Shown here piece after piece: positions 1-7,723 of a stretch of DNA of 36,697 bases (its first letter is position 1; each line of letters opens with the position of its first letter). The stretch lies in the NCBI GenBank assembly GCA_020439945.1, contig JAGRPB010000039.1:1-36697 (forward strand), read 5' to 3'. The notes beneath the pieces were generated by a model that was not told where the DNA came from, ran no database searches, and saw only the letters and a list, made by a program, of their open reading frames with translations. The position numbers and the translations under genes are program-made. The stretch comes from Verrucomicrobiia bacterium. GTDB lineage: Bacteria; Verrucomicrobiota; Verrucomicrobiia; Verrucomicrobiales; DEV007.

Positions 1-1472
1 CCTTCGATTTTCCAGTCGCCATAGCCGTTTTCGAAGTCCTCGAAGACCAGTTCGCCCGTGATGTCCGGTTCCTGATTTTTCATCTCCTCGAGAACTCGGC
101 CGGCGGCGGAAAGGTAGCGGGCAAAGGTTTTTCCCGCGTCCTCGCCAGCGTCGACAAAGGCTTCGGTCAGGAGTTTCTGGCCACGGTCGCGAATGGCGCG
201 GGCTTCTTTGGCCGCGCTGGCGATTTTTCCGTGGGGATCGAGAAAGGCTTCCTGTCGGCGCGAGCTTTGCAGGTAGCCATAGAGTGCGTAGTAATCGGCC
301 GTGCCGATGGCGTCGAACTTGTGATCGTGGCAACGGGCACAGGCGACGGTGAGGCCGAGAAAGGTTTTTCCGAAGACGTCGATCTGATTGTCGATTCGCA
401 GCGCTTCGTCACCGCAGATGTCGGTGGGAGCGTGGACGGCCTCGTGGAGAAACCAGAATCCGGTGCCGGTGATAGAGGCATTGGTGCCATCGTCAGGATT
501 GCGACGAGGATTTTTCAGGAGATCACCGGAGATCTGCTCGACGACGAACTGGTCATAAGGCAGATCGCGATTGAAGGCATTGATGAGGTAGTCGCGGTAG
601 CGCCAGGCGAAGGGAATCGGGTAGTCGAACTCGTGACCGCAGGTTTCTCCGAAGCGCGCGAGGTCCATCCAGTGGCGAGCCCAGCGTTCGCCGAACTGCG
701 GAGATGCCAGCAGGGCTTCGACGATATTTTCCTCCGCCGCATCGGAATCGGGATGGGCTTTGTCGTCGGCGAGAAAGGCGTCGATCTGTTCAGGTGTGGG
801 TGGTAGACCGATGAGGTCGAAATAAACGCGACGCAGCCAGGTTTCCGGCGCCGCATCCTCGGCCGGGCGCAGATCGGATGCCTCCAGTTTGGCGAGAATG
901 AAACGATCCAGCCCCGCGATGGGCCAGTTCTTGTCTTTGATCTCGGGAAACTCCGGGTGCGTGATCGGTTGCCAGCACCAGTGTGAAGCGCGGCGTTTTT
1001 GCAGATCGAACGCCTCCACGACCATGTCGCTACCATCAACTTTCTGGCTGCCGCCGTGACGCGGAGGCACCGGTTCGTCCGGCCACGGCGCACCCATCGC
1101 GATCCACTTTTCGAAGTCGGCAATGACGGCGTCGTCGAGCTTTCCCTTTGGCGGCATCTGGAGATCGGGATTGCCGTAGCGAATCGTCTCGATCAGCAGA
1201 CTCTCGTCCACTTTGCCCGCCACAATGGCCGGACCACTATCGCCGCCCGAGAGCAGGTATTCGGAGTGATCGACCTGGAGCCCGGCCTTGAGCTTTTCCG
1301 CGTCGGAGCTGTGGCAGCGATAGCATTTCTCCGCGAGGACCGGCCGGATTTTCTTTTCGAAAAATTCGGTGGGATTCTCTTGTGCATTGAGAACGCAAGG
1401 CACGGCAAGACCCGCCAGAATGGGGAACAGGCTTCGCGAAAGAAAAGGGAGTGGCAGGGAGTGAACCACCAT
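1..1472 (-). CDS. PSD1 (planctomycete cytochrome) / DUF1549 protein, 3' end beyond window
   Basis: This is the N-terminal 490 codons of a large exported protein that runs off the left edge of the window. The chosen ATG at 1472 opens a hydrophobic signal peptide (about residues 12-30) followed by a haem-type C-x-x-C-H motif at C50/C53/H54, as in the PSD1 'planctomycete cytochrome C' domain. A DUF1549 region follows (motifs DLIGLPPTPEQ and ASPQFGERWARHWMDLARFGE) with the usual second motif CARCHDHKFD near residue 378. Proteins of this family are normally 700-1100 residues, end in DUF1553, and are encoded beside a DUF1501 gene. The missing part and the partner would lie to the left of the window. 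The family is widespread in Planctomycetes and Verrucomicrobia and is often near sulfatases, but its biochemical role is not established. Start chosen from the signal peptide; no clear Shine-Dalgarno sequence is visible. Confidence 0.9.
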   Translation of the reverse strand, partial: MVVHSLPLPFLSRSLFPILAGLAVPCVLNAQENPTEFFEKKIRPVLAEKCYRCHSSDAEKLKAGLQVDHSEYLLSGGDSGPAIVAGKVDESLLIETIRYGNPDLQMPPKGKLDDAVIADFEKWIAMGAPWPDEPVPPRHGGSQKVDGSDMVVEAFDLQKRRASHWCWQPITHPEFPEIKDKNWPIAGLDRFILAKLEASDLRPAEDAAPETWLRRVYFDLIGLPPTPEQIDAFLADDKAHPDSDAAEENIVEALLASPQFGERWARHWMDLARFGETCGHEFDYPIPFAWRYRDYLINAFNRDLPYDQFVVEQISGDLLKNPRRNPDDGTNASITGTGFWFLHEAVHAPTDICGDEALRIDNQIDVFGKTFLGLTVACARCHDHKFDAIGTADYYALYGYLQSSRRQEAFLDPHGKIASAAKEARAIRDRGQKLLTEAFVDAGEDAGKTFARYLSAAGRVLEEMKNQEPDITGELVFEDFENGYGDWKIE

Positions 1473-1528
1473 CCCGAAGTGTCCGGGGAATCGGACGGAC
1501 TGTCGATGGCAGATTGACGTGACGTTTT

Positions 1529-2560
1529 TCAGGCCACACAAAAAAAGTCAGTGCCCTCGATGAAGTCGGCGGCCTTGGCGAGGGTACGGATGCGATCTCT
1601 CGCGCCGGGGAGACCGACCGCGCCGATGAGGACGCGGTGCGGGGAGTCGGGAATCGCTTCGCTGGGAAGCACGGGAATACCATCGATCTCGTTGCCGATG
1701 CGATTGTCGCTGACTTCGAAAAAGGCGCCGACGGAGATGCCGTGTTCATGCTGCAATCGACGAGCCAGCTTTTTGCCGATCGGGCCGGCGCCGCAGATGG
1801 AGACGCCGCGTTGTTTCACGAGCGGCACGCGAGCGAGGTAGTGTGCCTTGGCTTGCTGGAACTGGTCCTGGGTGTAGCGATCGATGGTGCGCGTGGATCG
1901 GGTGTCGGAGTCGAACCAGTCGAGGAGGACTTTCTCGACTTTTCCCAGTGATTCGCCAGCTTCGAGCATTCGCAGCCAGAGATCGTAGTCCTCGGCCCAA
2001 CTCGGATCGGAGTAGCCGCCGAATTTCTCCAACGCGGAACGTCGAATGAGGGTCGACGGATTGGCGAGCGGGCTGTCGACGAATCGCTCGGCGGCGATGG
2101 CTTTGGGCATGACGACAGAGTTGATCCACGTTTCGTAGTCGGCGTAACCGTCGTCAGGCGCGGTGTGGGACCGGCTCTCGGGCGAGCGGCGTTTGCGAAT
2201 GCGGACGAGTGTTCCGCAGGCGGCCATCTCGGGGTGCGCGGCGAGAAATTTCACCTGGTGCTGCAGCCGGGCCGGGTAGGAGAAATCGTCCGCGTCCATT
2301 CGCGCGATGAGATCGCCGCGGGATTCCTGCCAAGCGAGATTGGCGACGGAAACGAAGGGAGCGGAGCGCGGCTTTTTCAGGACATCGATCCGTGAGTCCT
2401 GCCGGGCGAATTTCTTCATCAGCGAGAACGTGCCGTCGACCGAGCCGTGATCGACCAGCACCAGTTCGAAATCGGGCAGCGTCTGCGCGAGGCAACTCTG
2501 GATCGCCATCGCCAAGGTGCGTTCCGCGTCGCGGGCCGGCATAACGATGGAAAGAGACAT
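1529..2560 (-). CDS. Family 2 glycosyltransferase with C-terminal Rossmann segment
   Basis: The 343-residue protein starts with a classical GT2 fold (SIVMPARDAERTL at residues 4-16) and has the metal and nucleotide-sugar binding D-A-D-D cluster at residues 89-92. The later W-A-E-D-Y-D-L-W stretch (about 188-195) matches the conserved ED-x-D-L region of this family. After about residue 250 the sequence changes character: a G-A-G-P-I-G glycine-rich loop (257-262) begins a short Rossmann-like domain containing RIGNEIDGIPVL, which resembles the N-terminal halves of PglD-type and other nucleotide-binding domains. It probably transfers a sugar in the cytoplasm to a surface glycan; donor and acceptor are unknown. 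It is not adjacent to the large polysaccharide cluster on the right. No Shine-Dalgarno sequence precedes the ATG; the upstream bases are pyrimidine-rich. Confidence 0.88.
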   Translation of the reverse strand: MSLSIVMPARDAERTLAMAIQSCLAQTLPDFELVLVDHGSVDGTFSLMKKFARQDSRIDVLKKPRSAPFVSVANLAWQESRGDLIARMDADDFSYPARLQHQVKFLAAHPEMAACGTLVRIRKRRSPESRSHTAPDDGYADYETWINSVVMPKAIAAERFVDSPLANPSTLIRRSALEKFGGYSDPSWAEDYDLWLRMLEAGESLGKVEKVLLDWFDSDTRSTRTIDRYTQDQFQQAKAHYLARVPLVKQRGVSICGAGPIGKKLARRLQHEHGISVGAFFEVSDNRIGNEIDGIPVLPSEAIPDSPHRVLIGAVGLPGARDRIRTLAKAADFIEGTDFFCVA

Positions 2561-2614
2561 TGAAAGGAAACGCGGAGGGCGGAACTCGGAACGCGGAAAT
2601 GCAGAAAGTATTAC

Positions 2615-2806
2615 CTACTCATCGAGTCCTTGAGCAAAAGCGGAAACTTCGTCGGAGCCGGGCTCGGTTTCGAAGAAAATGACCATGGGGCGACAGCAGA
2701 CTTCGCAGTCGTAGTCGACCTCGCAGGGCGTTTCGGAAGCGGGCGGAACGGGCACCTCGAAAACTTCGAAGCAGGTTGGGCACGTGACGGGAGCGGTCGC
2801 GGTCAT
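2615..2806 (-). CDS. CPXCG-motif cysteine-rich small protein
   Basis: A 63-residue protein with cysteines at positions 9 and 12 (VTCPTCFE) and at 28, 34, 37 and 38 (ending in DCEVCCRPM). This matches the CPXCG-type cysteine-rich family (PF14255), a small probable zinc-binding protein of unknown function found in many Gram-negative bacteria. An ATG seven codons further upstream (2824) is possible, but the start at 2806 is preceded by GGAG with 8 bases of spacing, and the short extra N-terminus shows no family features. It lies directly downstream of another zinc-ribbon gene on the same strand, so the two may share a transcript. Confidence 0.82.
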   Translation of the reverse strand: MTATAPVTCPTCFEVFEVPVPPASETPCEVDYDCEVCCRPMVIFFETEPGSDEVSAFAQGLDE

Positions 2807-2846
2807 GCCTGGTTCTCCGTGCAAACATTCCGGACAAAAGCCCCGC

Positions 2847-3551
2847 TCAGTTTGCTTCGTAGAGAATACGGCCGCAGTTTTCGCAGTGGGTGACTTCCTT
2901 TTCGGTCTTCACTGCTACGACCGTCGACTTGATGACCCTCATGTGACAGCCCTTGCACTGACCGTCCTCCAACGGTACGACCACCAGCCCGCCCTTGCTT
3001 TTGAAAAGGCGGTTGTAGATGTCGATGACGTCGGCCGGGACCTCGGCGGCTTCGGCCTGGCGTTTGGCCTCAAGATCGGATTTCTCCGCCTCCAGGTTCC
3101 TACGGCGGGCGTCGATGTCGGAGATCTCTTCGTCGACCAGTTCCTGTGAAGAAGCCAGCGCCGCTTCGGCCGAGTTCAGTGTTCCCTTCAGTTGCTCGGC
3201 TTTTTCCATCAGCTCGAGCTCGCGGTCTTCGAGAGCGGTGATTTCCTCACCGTATTTCTCGATTTCCTTGCCCATTTTCTGGAACTCGTCGTTTTTCCGG
3301 GTCTCGAACTGCTGGATCTTCAGCTTCGCGATGGAATCCTGCCGAGTCTGGATGTCGAGTTCGAGATTCTTCATCGCGACCTCGTTTTCCTGGGTGGCCA
3401 GCTTGGCCCTCTCGACCGCGCGCTTGTCGGACGCGAGTTTCTCACGCACGTCTTCCTCCTCCATCGGCAACTGATCCAGTTCCTTCTGAATGGCACGGAT
3501 CTTGAGATCGCGATCCTGGATAACGACGAGTTTTTCGACTTCGGGGAGCAT
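2847..3551 (-). CDS. Coiled-coil protein with C4 zinc ribbon (CT398-like)
   Basis: The 234-residue protein is almost entirely a long charged coiled coil (about residues 10-170), followed by a C4-type zinc ribbon made of CKGCHMR and CENCGRILYE near the C-terminus. This is the architecture of the zf-RING_7 family (PF02591), which includes chlamydial CT398. CT398 has been described as a coiled-coil zinc protein able to interact with sigma-54 and secretion components; whether that holds here cannot be judged. Length and domain order fit the family, so the gene looks intact. It is cytoplasmic as judged from the absence of a signal peptide. It is followed after about 40 bases by the CPXCG gene. Confidence 0.88.
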   Translation of the reverse strand: MLPEVEKLVVIQDRDLKIRAIQKELDQLPMEEEDVREKLASDKRAVERAKLATQENEVAMKNLELDIQTRQDSIAKLKIQQFETRKNDEFQKMGKEIEKYGEEITALEDRELELMEKAEQLKGTLNSAEAALASSQELVDEEISDIDARRRNLEAEKSDLEAKRQAEAAEVPADVIDIYNRLFKSKGGLVVVPLEDGQCKGCHMRVIKSTVVAVKTEKEVTHCENCGRILYEAN

Positions 3552-3557
3552 TTGCTG

Positions 3558-3660
3558 CGAGTGATGAGTGAGAAGTAATGAGTGAAAAGTGGAGATGGAA
3601 TCGTCGGGGCGTTGAGTTGAATTGCTGACTGATAACTAGTCACTTTTTACTCATCACTCG
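3558..3660. repeat. Inverted and tandem short repeat between zinc-ribbon gene and nagZ
   Basis: The gap upstream of the zinc-ribbon gene contains the 12-mer CGAGTGATGAGT at 3558-3569 and its exact reverse complement at 3649-3660. A second near-copy, AATGAGTGAAAAGTG (3577-3591), pairs with 3641-3654 with one mismatch. The left side therefore contains two tandem, slightly diverged units of about 16 bases. The element fills almost the whole gap and resembles the small dispersed repeats common in this phylum; it could also fold in RNA. No T-run follows either arm, so it is not a standard terminator. Confidence 0.55.
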
Positions 3661-3661
3661 A

Positions 3662-4768
3662 CTAATATGTTTCCACGGGAGAGCGTTTGCCGTCTTCGAC
3701 ACTTAGAATCTTGGCGCGTTCTTCGCCGAGGGTATCGACACGGAGATTCCAGATTTGTCCGTCGATCTCCTGAAATTTCTCGATCGACCACGGGAACGGA
3801 TCGACGAGCCGCTTCTTGGTTTTCTCGATGCGGGCGAGGGCGTCGTAGAGAATCGGGCCGGGCACCTTGGTGAGGTGCTTTTTCGCTTCCTCAACTAGTT
3901 CGACTCGGTGGCAGATCATGGCGAGATCGTTCCCGGCTTCGATGCAGGCGATGATGGTTTCCTCGAAGGTCACCTCGTTGAGAATGGCGCCCATGTCGAG
4001 GTCGTCGGTCATGACGAGGCCCTCGTAGGCGAGTTGATTGCGGAGAAACTGGCCGATGATGTTCTTCGAAAGCGAGGCCGGCCAGCGCGGTCGATCCGCA
4101 TCCCAGCAGGGGAAGTGCGAATGGCAGGTCATCAGGCTGTCGAGGTCGTTCAGCAGCGCGCGGAACGGGACCAACTCGGTGGCCTCCATTTCCTCGAGCG
4201 ACTTGTGAATGATGGGCAATGCCTCGTGGGGATCGCACTCGGCCGAGGCGTAGCCGGGGAAGTGTTTACCGCAACTCAGCACGCCTTCTTTCCGCATCGC
4301 GAGATTAAAGACACTGGCGTTGTCGATCACCTCCTTCGGCGAAGTGCCATAGCAGCGACCTTTCAGCGAGTTGTCGGCGTTGTCATCGTAGGAAATGTCG
4401 AGCACCGGGCAGAGATCGAGATTGAAACCGAACATCCGGAGGATCTGGCCAGTGAGTTGTCCATGGCGCTTGATCAGTTTCAGGTCGCCTTTTTCGCGCA
4501 ACTGCTGGGCGTTGGGCGGCTCCGAGCCGATCAGGCGGAGACGGGACACGCGACCGCCTTCCTGATCGATGGTAATGAATGGTTCGATGTTCGACAGGTC
4601 GCGCAGATCGTCGATCAGCTTGCGCAATTGTTCGGGAGAGTGGATATTTCGGCCGAACAAAATAAATCCCCCCGGCTGAAGTTTTCGGAACCGTTCCGCC
4701 GTGGCGGAGTCGAGTTCGGTGCCGGGAACACCGGTGAGCAGCAATTGACCGAGGAGGCGCTCTTCCAT
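3662..4768 (-). CDS. nagZ: Beta-N-acetylhexosaminidase, glycoside hydrolase family 3
   Basis: This 368-residue enzyme has the diagnostic features of NagZ. The loop K-H-F-P-G is at 168-172, the D-P-H acid/base dyad is at 179-181 (AECDPHEALP), and the nucleophile region VMTDDLDMGAI begins at about 252. An ITIDQEGGRVSRL segment (66-78) is also typical. NagZ removes terminal N-acetylglucosamine from anhydromuropeptides or peptidoglycan fragments. The start at 4768 was chosen because the protein then begins at the usual family N-terminus. A longer version from 4822 would overlap the divergent gene's first codons. No signal peptide is visible, so it is probably cytoplasmic. The divergent neighbour encodes a DUF1343/NamZ-like muramidase, leaving only 39 bases for promoters. 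Confidence 0.92.
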   Translation of the reverse strand: MEERLLGQLLLTGVPGTELDSATAERFRKLQPGGFILFGRNIHSPEQLRKLIDDLRDLSNIEPFITIDQEGGRVSRLRLIGSEPPNAQQLREKGDLKLIKRHGQLTGQILRMFGFNLDLCPVLDISYDDNADNSLKGRCYGTSPKEVIDNASVFNLAMRKEGVLSCGKHFPGYASAECDPHEALPIIHKSLEEMEATELVPFRALLNDLDSLMTCHSHFPCWDADRPRWPASLSKNIIGQFLRNQLAYEGLVMTDDLDMGAILNEVTFEETIIACIEAGNDLAMICHRVELVEEAKKHLTKVPGPILYDALARIEKTKKRLVDPFPWSIEKFQEIDGQIWNLRVDTLGEERAKILSVEDGKRSPVETY

Positions 4769-4807
4769 GGGAGGGGAGATCTGAGAAGCGCCGCCAGTTA
4801 AGCAGCC

Positions 4808-6082
4808 ATGAAACGCGAACACAAAAGCTTTTTCGCCGCTGGAATCGGCGCCTTTATCCTACTCGTGGTCCTGATCGGTTGCGAGACGACACCGGGTGGA
4901 GGGAACAGCCGCATCAAGGGCCAGGTGGCCACCTATCGCGGACCGGTGAAGCTGGGGATCGATGTGCTGGAGGAAAACGGATTCGATCTGTTGCGCGGCA
5001 AGCGGGTCGGGCTGATCACCAACCAGACCAGCGTCAATCGACACGGAACCAAGACCCGACTCGTCCTCCACAAGTCGCCGTTGGTCAATCTGACCGCGCT
5101 TTACACGCCTGAGCACGGTCTCGAAGGCACCGAAAAAGCGGCCGTTCACGTTTCCACCCGCCGCGATCCACTGACGGGGTTGACGGCATACTCACTCTAC
5201 GGACCGACGCGAAAACCGACGCCCCAGATGCTGGCGCCCATCGATGTGATGCTCTTCGATCTCCAGGACATCGGCTCGCGCAGCTACACCTACATCTCCA
5301 CCATGATTCGGGCCATGGAAGCCTGCGCCGAAAATGGCAAGGAATTCGTCGTGCTCGATCGGCCCAACCCGCTCGGAGGGCTGCGCGTCCAGGGACCACC
5401 GATGGAAAGCCGATGGATCAGTTTTGTTGGCCAAGTACCCACGCCCTACATCCACGGCATGACCGCCGGTGAGATTGCCCAGATGGCAAACGCCAAAGGC
5501 TGGATCTCGCGCCCTTGTCGACTCACCGTGGTGCCGGTGCTGGGTTGGAATCGGGCCATGACCTGGGAAAACACCGGCCTGCGCTGGGTACCGACCTCGC
5601 CGAACATTCCCAAGCCCAGTTCTCCGCGCTACTATGCCGCCACCGGGATCTTCGGCAGCCTCAGCGGCGGCGACATCGGCATCGGGACGGACGGTCCGTT
5701 CGAGTACGTGGGTGGCCCGGGTTTCGATGCGAACGAGTTCACCAACTATCTGCAATCCCTGCGGCTGCCGGGGGTGAAGTTCGCTCCCTACACCCGCAAC
5801 AGTTTCGGCGGTTCCCGTGTCCAGATCGACCCGCGCGCCCCTGTTGACCTCGCCGGTCTGAACCTGATTTTCATCGACGCCGTGAATCGGCGCATTGGTT
5901 CGCGTAATCTCTTTGTCCGTACCACCGCCAGCAACAAGGACGTCTTTTACAAAGTCTACGGCAGCACCAGTCTCGAAAGCGATCTCCCGCGCGGCGTGCA
6001 TCCGGCGAAGATCATCGCCTCGTGGCAAAGCTCGAACGAGTCGTTCCGACGCGCGCGGCAGCCGTATTTGATCTACGAGTGA
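4808..6082 (+). CDS. DUF1343 lipoprotein, NamZ-like exo-beta-N-acetylmuramidase
   Basis: The 424-residue protein has a lipoprotein signal peptide (hydrophobic 8-24, lipobox L-I-G-C with Cys25), followed by a full DUF1343 domain: LGIDVLEENGFDLLRGKRVGLITNQTS, TPEHGLEG, DLQDIGSRSYTY, VLDRPNPLGG. Bacillus subtilis NamZ (YbbC), the founding member of GH171, is a DUF1343 protein that removes terminal N-acetylmuramic acid from peptidoglycan chains. The same activity is inferred here. The neighbouring divergent nagZ supports a joint role in sequential release of GlcNAc and MurNAc. Retention of the conserved motifs and a family-typical length suggest an intact enzyme. It is predicted to be anchored to a membrane and face the periplasm, unlike NagZ, which has no visible export signal. 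Confidence 0.88.
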   Translation: MKREHKSFFAAGIGAFILLVVLIGCETTPGGGNSRIKGQVATYRGPVKLGIDVLEENGFDLLRGKRVGLITNQTSVNRHGTKTRLVLHKSPLVNLTALYTPEHGLEGTEKAAVHVSTRRDPLTGLTAYSLYGPTRKPTPQMLAPIDVMLFDLQDIGSRSYTYISTMIRAMEACAENGKEFVVLDRPNPLGGLRVQGPPMESRWISFVGQVPTPYIHGMTAGEIAQMANAKGWISRPCRLTVVPVLGWNRAMTWENTGLRWVPTSPNIPKPSSPRYYAATGIFGSLSGGDIGIGTDGPFEYVGGPGFDANEFTNYLQSLRLPGVKFAPYTRNSFGGSRVQIDPRAPVDLAGLNLIFIDAVNRRIGSRNLFVRTTASNKDVFYKVYGSTSLESDLPRGVHPAKIIASWQSSNESFRRARQPYLIYE

Positions 6083-6084
6083 GG

Positions 6085-6100
6085 AAAGGCGGTAGCCTTT
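6085..6100. terminator. Short hairpin between convergent genes
   Basis: AAAGGC (6085-6090) and GCCTTT (6095-6100) form a 6-bp stem with a GGTA loop between the stop codons of the convergent DUF1343 and TPS-like genes. It is followed by pyrimidine-rich sequence rather than a clean T-run. A weak bidirectional terminator is possible, but the stem is short. Confidence 0.35.
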
Positions 6101-6719
6101 ACTTGTCTTCCTCCGAATACTTCGGGGCGGTAAGGATAACGCGGCCGTTGGCCGATTTCGGTCTGTTTGCTCGAATCACTTTTCCCTCCTTCTTGATGGC
6201 GAGAGCATAGACGTTGCCGTGAGCTTTGAATTCGACCGTTGATTCCGAGGGGGCCGAATCTCGCGCGACCTTCCAACTTGGGGGATCATCGGTGGGATTG
6301 GGAAAAATCGGTTCCTTTTTCCAATCGAGCACGTCGCCCAGATCCATCATGGAGGCGCCGAAGGTGCTTCCCGGCGTCACCACGCTTTCCGGACCGACAA
6401 TGACGCCGGCGGGATTCACGAGCATGACGTTGTTGCTGGGAAGCACTCCCATCAGGTGAGTCGGGTTGCCGCCGGTAACCCTGACAATGATGGTCGCGTC
6501 TGGATCATCGCAGACAAACTCGGTACGACCGAGATCGATCTCGTCGAGATTGATGATGGCGTGACTGGAAGAGATGCGGATCACCATTTTCTCGGTGAAC
6601 GGATTCCAGCGAACCGTGCCGCCATGGACGACAGGCTGGGGAGGGGAAGGTTGGAGCAACAACCCGATCCCTGAGATCGCGTAGGCGACGACGAAGAGGG
6701 GAGGGAGGAGACGTTTCAT
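6099..6719 (-). CDS. Miniature TPS / haemagglutination-activity-type domain protein
   Basis: A 206-residue protein with an N-terminal hydrophobic segment (about 4-24), hence secreted or anchored. The middle part carries a recognisable filamentous-haemagglutinin N-terminal (TPS domain) signature: SSHAIINLDEIDLG, VRVTGGNPTHLMGVLPSNNVMLVNPAGVIVGPESVV, then an alanine/serine stretch. In two-partner secretion proteins this domain caps a beta-helix of one to several thousand residues and is exported by a TpsB partner. Here nothing follows: the protein stops about 90 residues after the signature, with a lysine-rich C-terminus, and no TpsB gene is present in the window. It may be a stand-alone beta-helical cell-surface protein or a reduced remnant. 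The reading frame is clean, so it is treated as a real gene. Confidence 0.7.
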   Translation of the reverse strand: MKRLLPPLFVVAYAISGIGLLLQPSPPQPVVHGGTVRWNPFTEKMVIRISSSHAIINLDEIDLGRTEFVCDDPDATIIVRVTGGNPTHLMGVLPSNNVMLVNPAGVIVGPESVVTPGSTFGASMMDLGDVLDWKKEPIFPNPTDDPPSWKVARDSAPSESTVEFKAHGNVYALAIKKEGKVIRANRPKSANGRVILTAPKYSEEDK

Positions 6720-6792
6720 TGCTCCGACACCATACCGGATCGAACGAATCCGGTGAAGCTCGAAGATTTAAGGCGGGTGCTTCTTTCTCGTA

Positions 6793-6894
6793 GAACGGGT
6801 CTGCAGGCCCGTTCAGACGCTATGCTTGAAAGCGGAATGAGCCTGGAGACCCGTCCTGCGGGGACTTCCGACACTGATTCAACAGGGTTGAATC
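6793..6894. repeat. Palindromic intergenic repeats
   Basis: The 6720-6922 gap has no gene. It contains a 22-base near-perfect palindrome at 6793-6814 (arms GAACGGG and CCCGTTC around CTGCAG, with one T/G pair). An inverted near-copy of its core, CCTGGAGACCCGT, lies at 6842-6854 and matches ACGGGTCTGCAGG in 12 of 13 positions. A third hairpin, GATTCAAC-AGG-GTTGAATC, lies at 6876-6894, just past the stop codon of the esterase gene. These look like dispersed palindromic units; the last may help end the esterase transcript, although it lacks a T-run. Confidence 0.5.
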
Positions 6895-6922
6895 TTGGAC
6901 CTAACCCTCTTTAATCAGCCTT

Positions 6923-7651
6923 TCAGAGGTAGAGCGGCGCCATCTGCCGCCAGTAGTAGCCGCGGTGGGCTCGGTCACCCCAGGTGTGGAACTGGTGGGG
7001 GATTTCTTTTTGAACGAGGACTTCGCTGAGTTCGACGTTGTTCTGGCGAAAGGGATCGTCTTCGCCGATCACGAGGATGATCTCCATTTTCCGGAGATGC
7101 TCGAGGAGTTTCGGGCACTCGAGGCGCGGTAGGAAATGATTCGGCGTGTGGTAGTAGATGTCGAGATTGTAGAAGCCGTCGAAGAGGTTGGGAAAGTTCT
7201 CGACCTCCAGCGTCAGATCGTAGCGGCCTGAAAAAGCGGCGACCTTGTCGAACAAATGAGGATGGCGAAAGGCGATGTTGGCCGCGTGAAAAGCGCCAAG
7301 ACTGCAGCCGTGGGCAACGAGTCCGGCGCCGGGATTTTTTTCCTGCATGAAGGGGATGACCTCTTCGATCAAGTATTGCTCGTACTTCATGTGGCGCTGG
7401 ATCCGTCCCGAGGGATGCGCCCACCAGCAGTAAAACGACTCGCCATCGATCCCGTCGACGCAGTAGAGCTGGATCTCTCCCGCGGCGAGTTTCTCCGACA
7501 GGGTGTTTACGATGCGGAGGTTTTCGTATTCATAAAAGCGACCGCCGCGTGTTGGAAAGACGAGCACTTTCTGACCGGCGTGACCGAACACGAGGAGTTC
7601 CATCTCGCGCTCGAGAATGGGACTCCACCAACAGTGATACTCTCGGTTCAC
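6923..7651 (-). CDS. Esterase-family alpha/beta hydrolase
   Basis: A putative-esterase (PF00756, esterase D/Fes-like) protein. It contains the motifs MELLVFGHAGQKVLVFPT and G-C-S-L-G with nucleophile Ser117, an acidic residue in GEDDPF, and a C-terminal DRAHRGYYW region supplying the likely catalytic histidine. Cytoplasmic homologues usually begin with an NREYHKWWSP-like stretch, which here follows a GTG at 7651, so that start was chosen. A TTG at 7717 would add 22 residues and sit 6 bases after the upstream gene's stop. The gene lies just downstream of another alpha/beta hydrolase on the same strand, probably in one operon. Substrate unknown. Confidence 0.82.
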   Translation of the reverse strand: MNREYHCWWSPILEREMELLVFGHAGQKVLVFPTRGGRFYEYENLRIVNTLSEKLAAGEIQLYCVDGIDGESFYCWWAHPSGRIQRHMKYEQYLIEEVIPFMQEKNPGAGLVAHGCSLGAFHAANIAFRHPHLFDKVAAFSGRYDLTLEVENFPNLFDGFYNLDIYYHTPNHFLPRLECPKLLEHLRKMEIILVIGEDDPFRQNNVELSEVLVQKEIPHQFHTWGDRAHRGYYWRQMAPLYL

Positions 7652-7723
7652 GGGCGATGGGAAACAGGTCTCGTTTTTTGGCGGTGCGATCAATGTCCTG
7701 TCATCTGGGTAGTCCAAGGCGGC

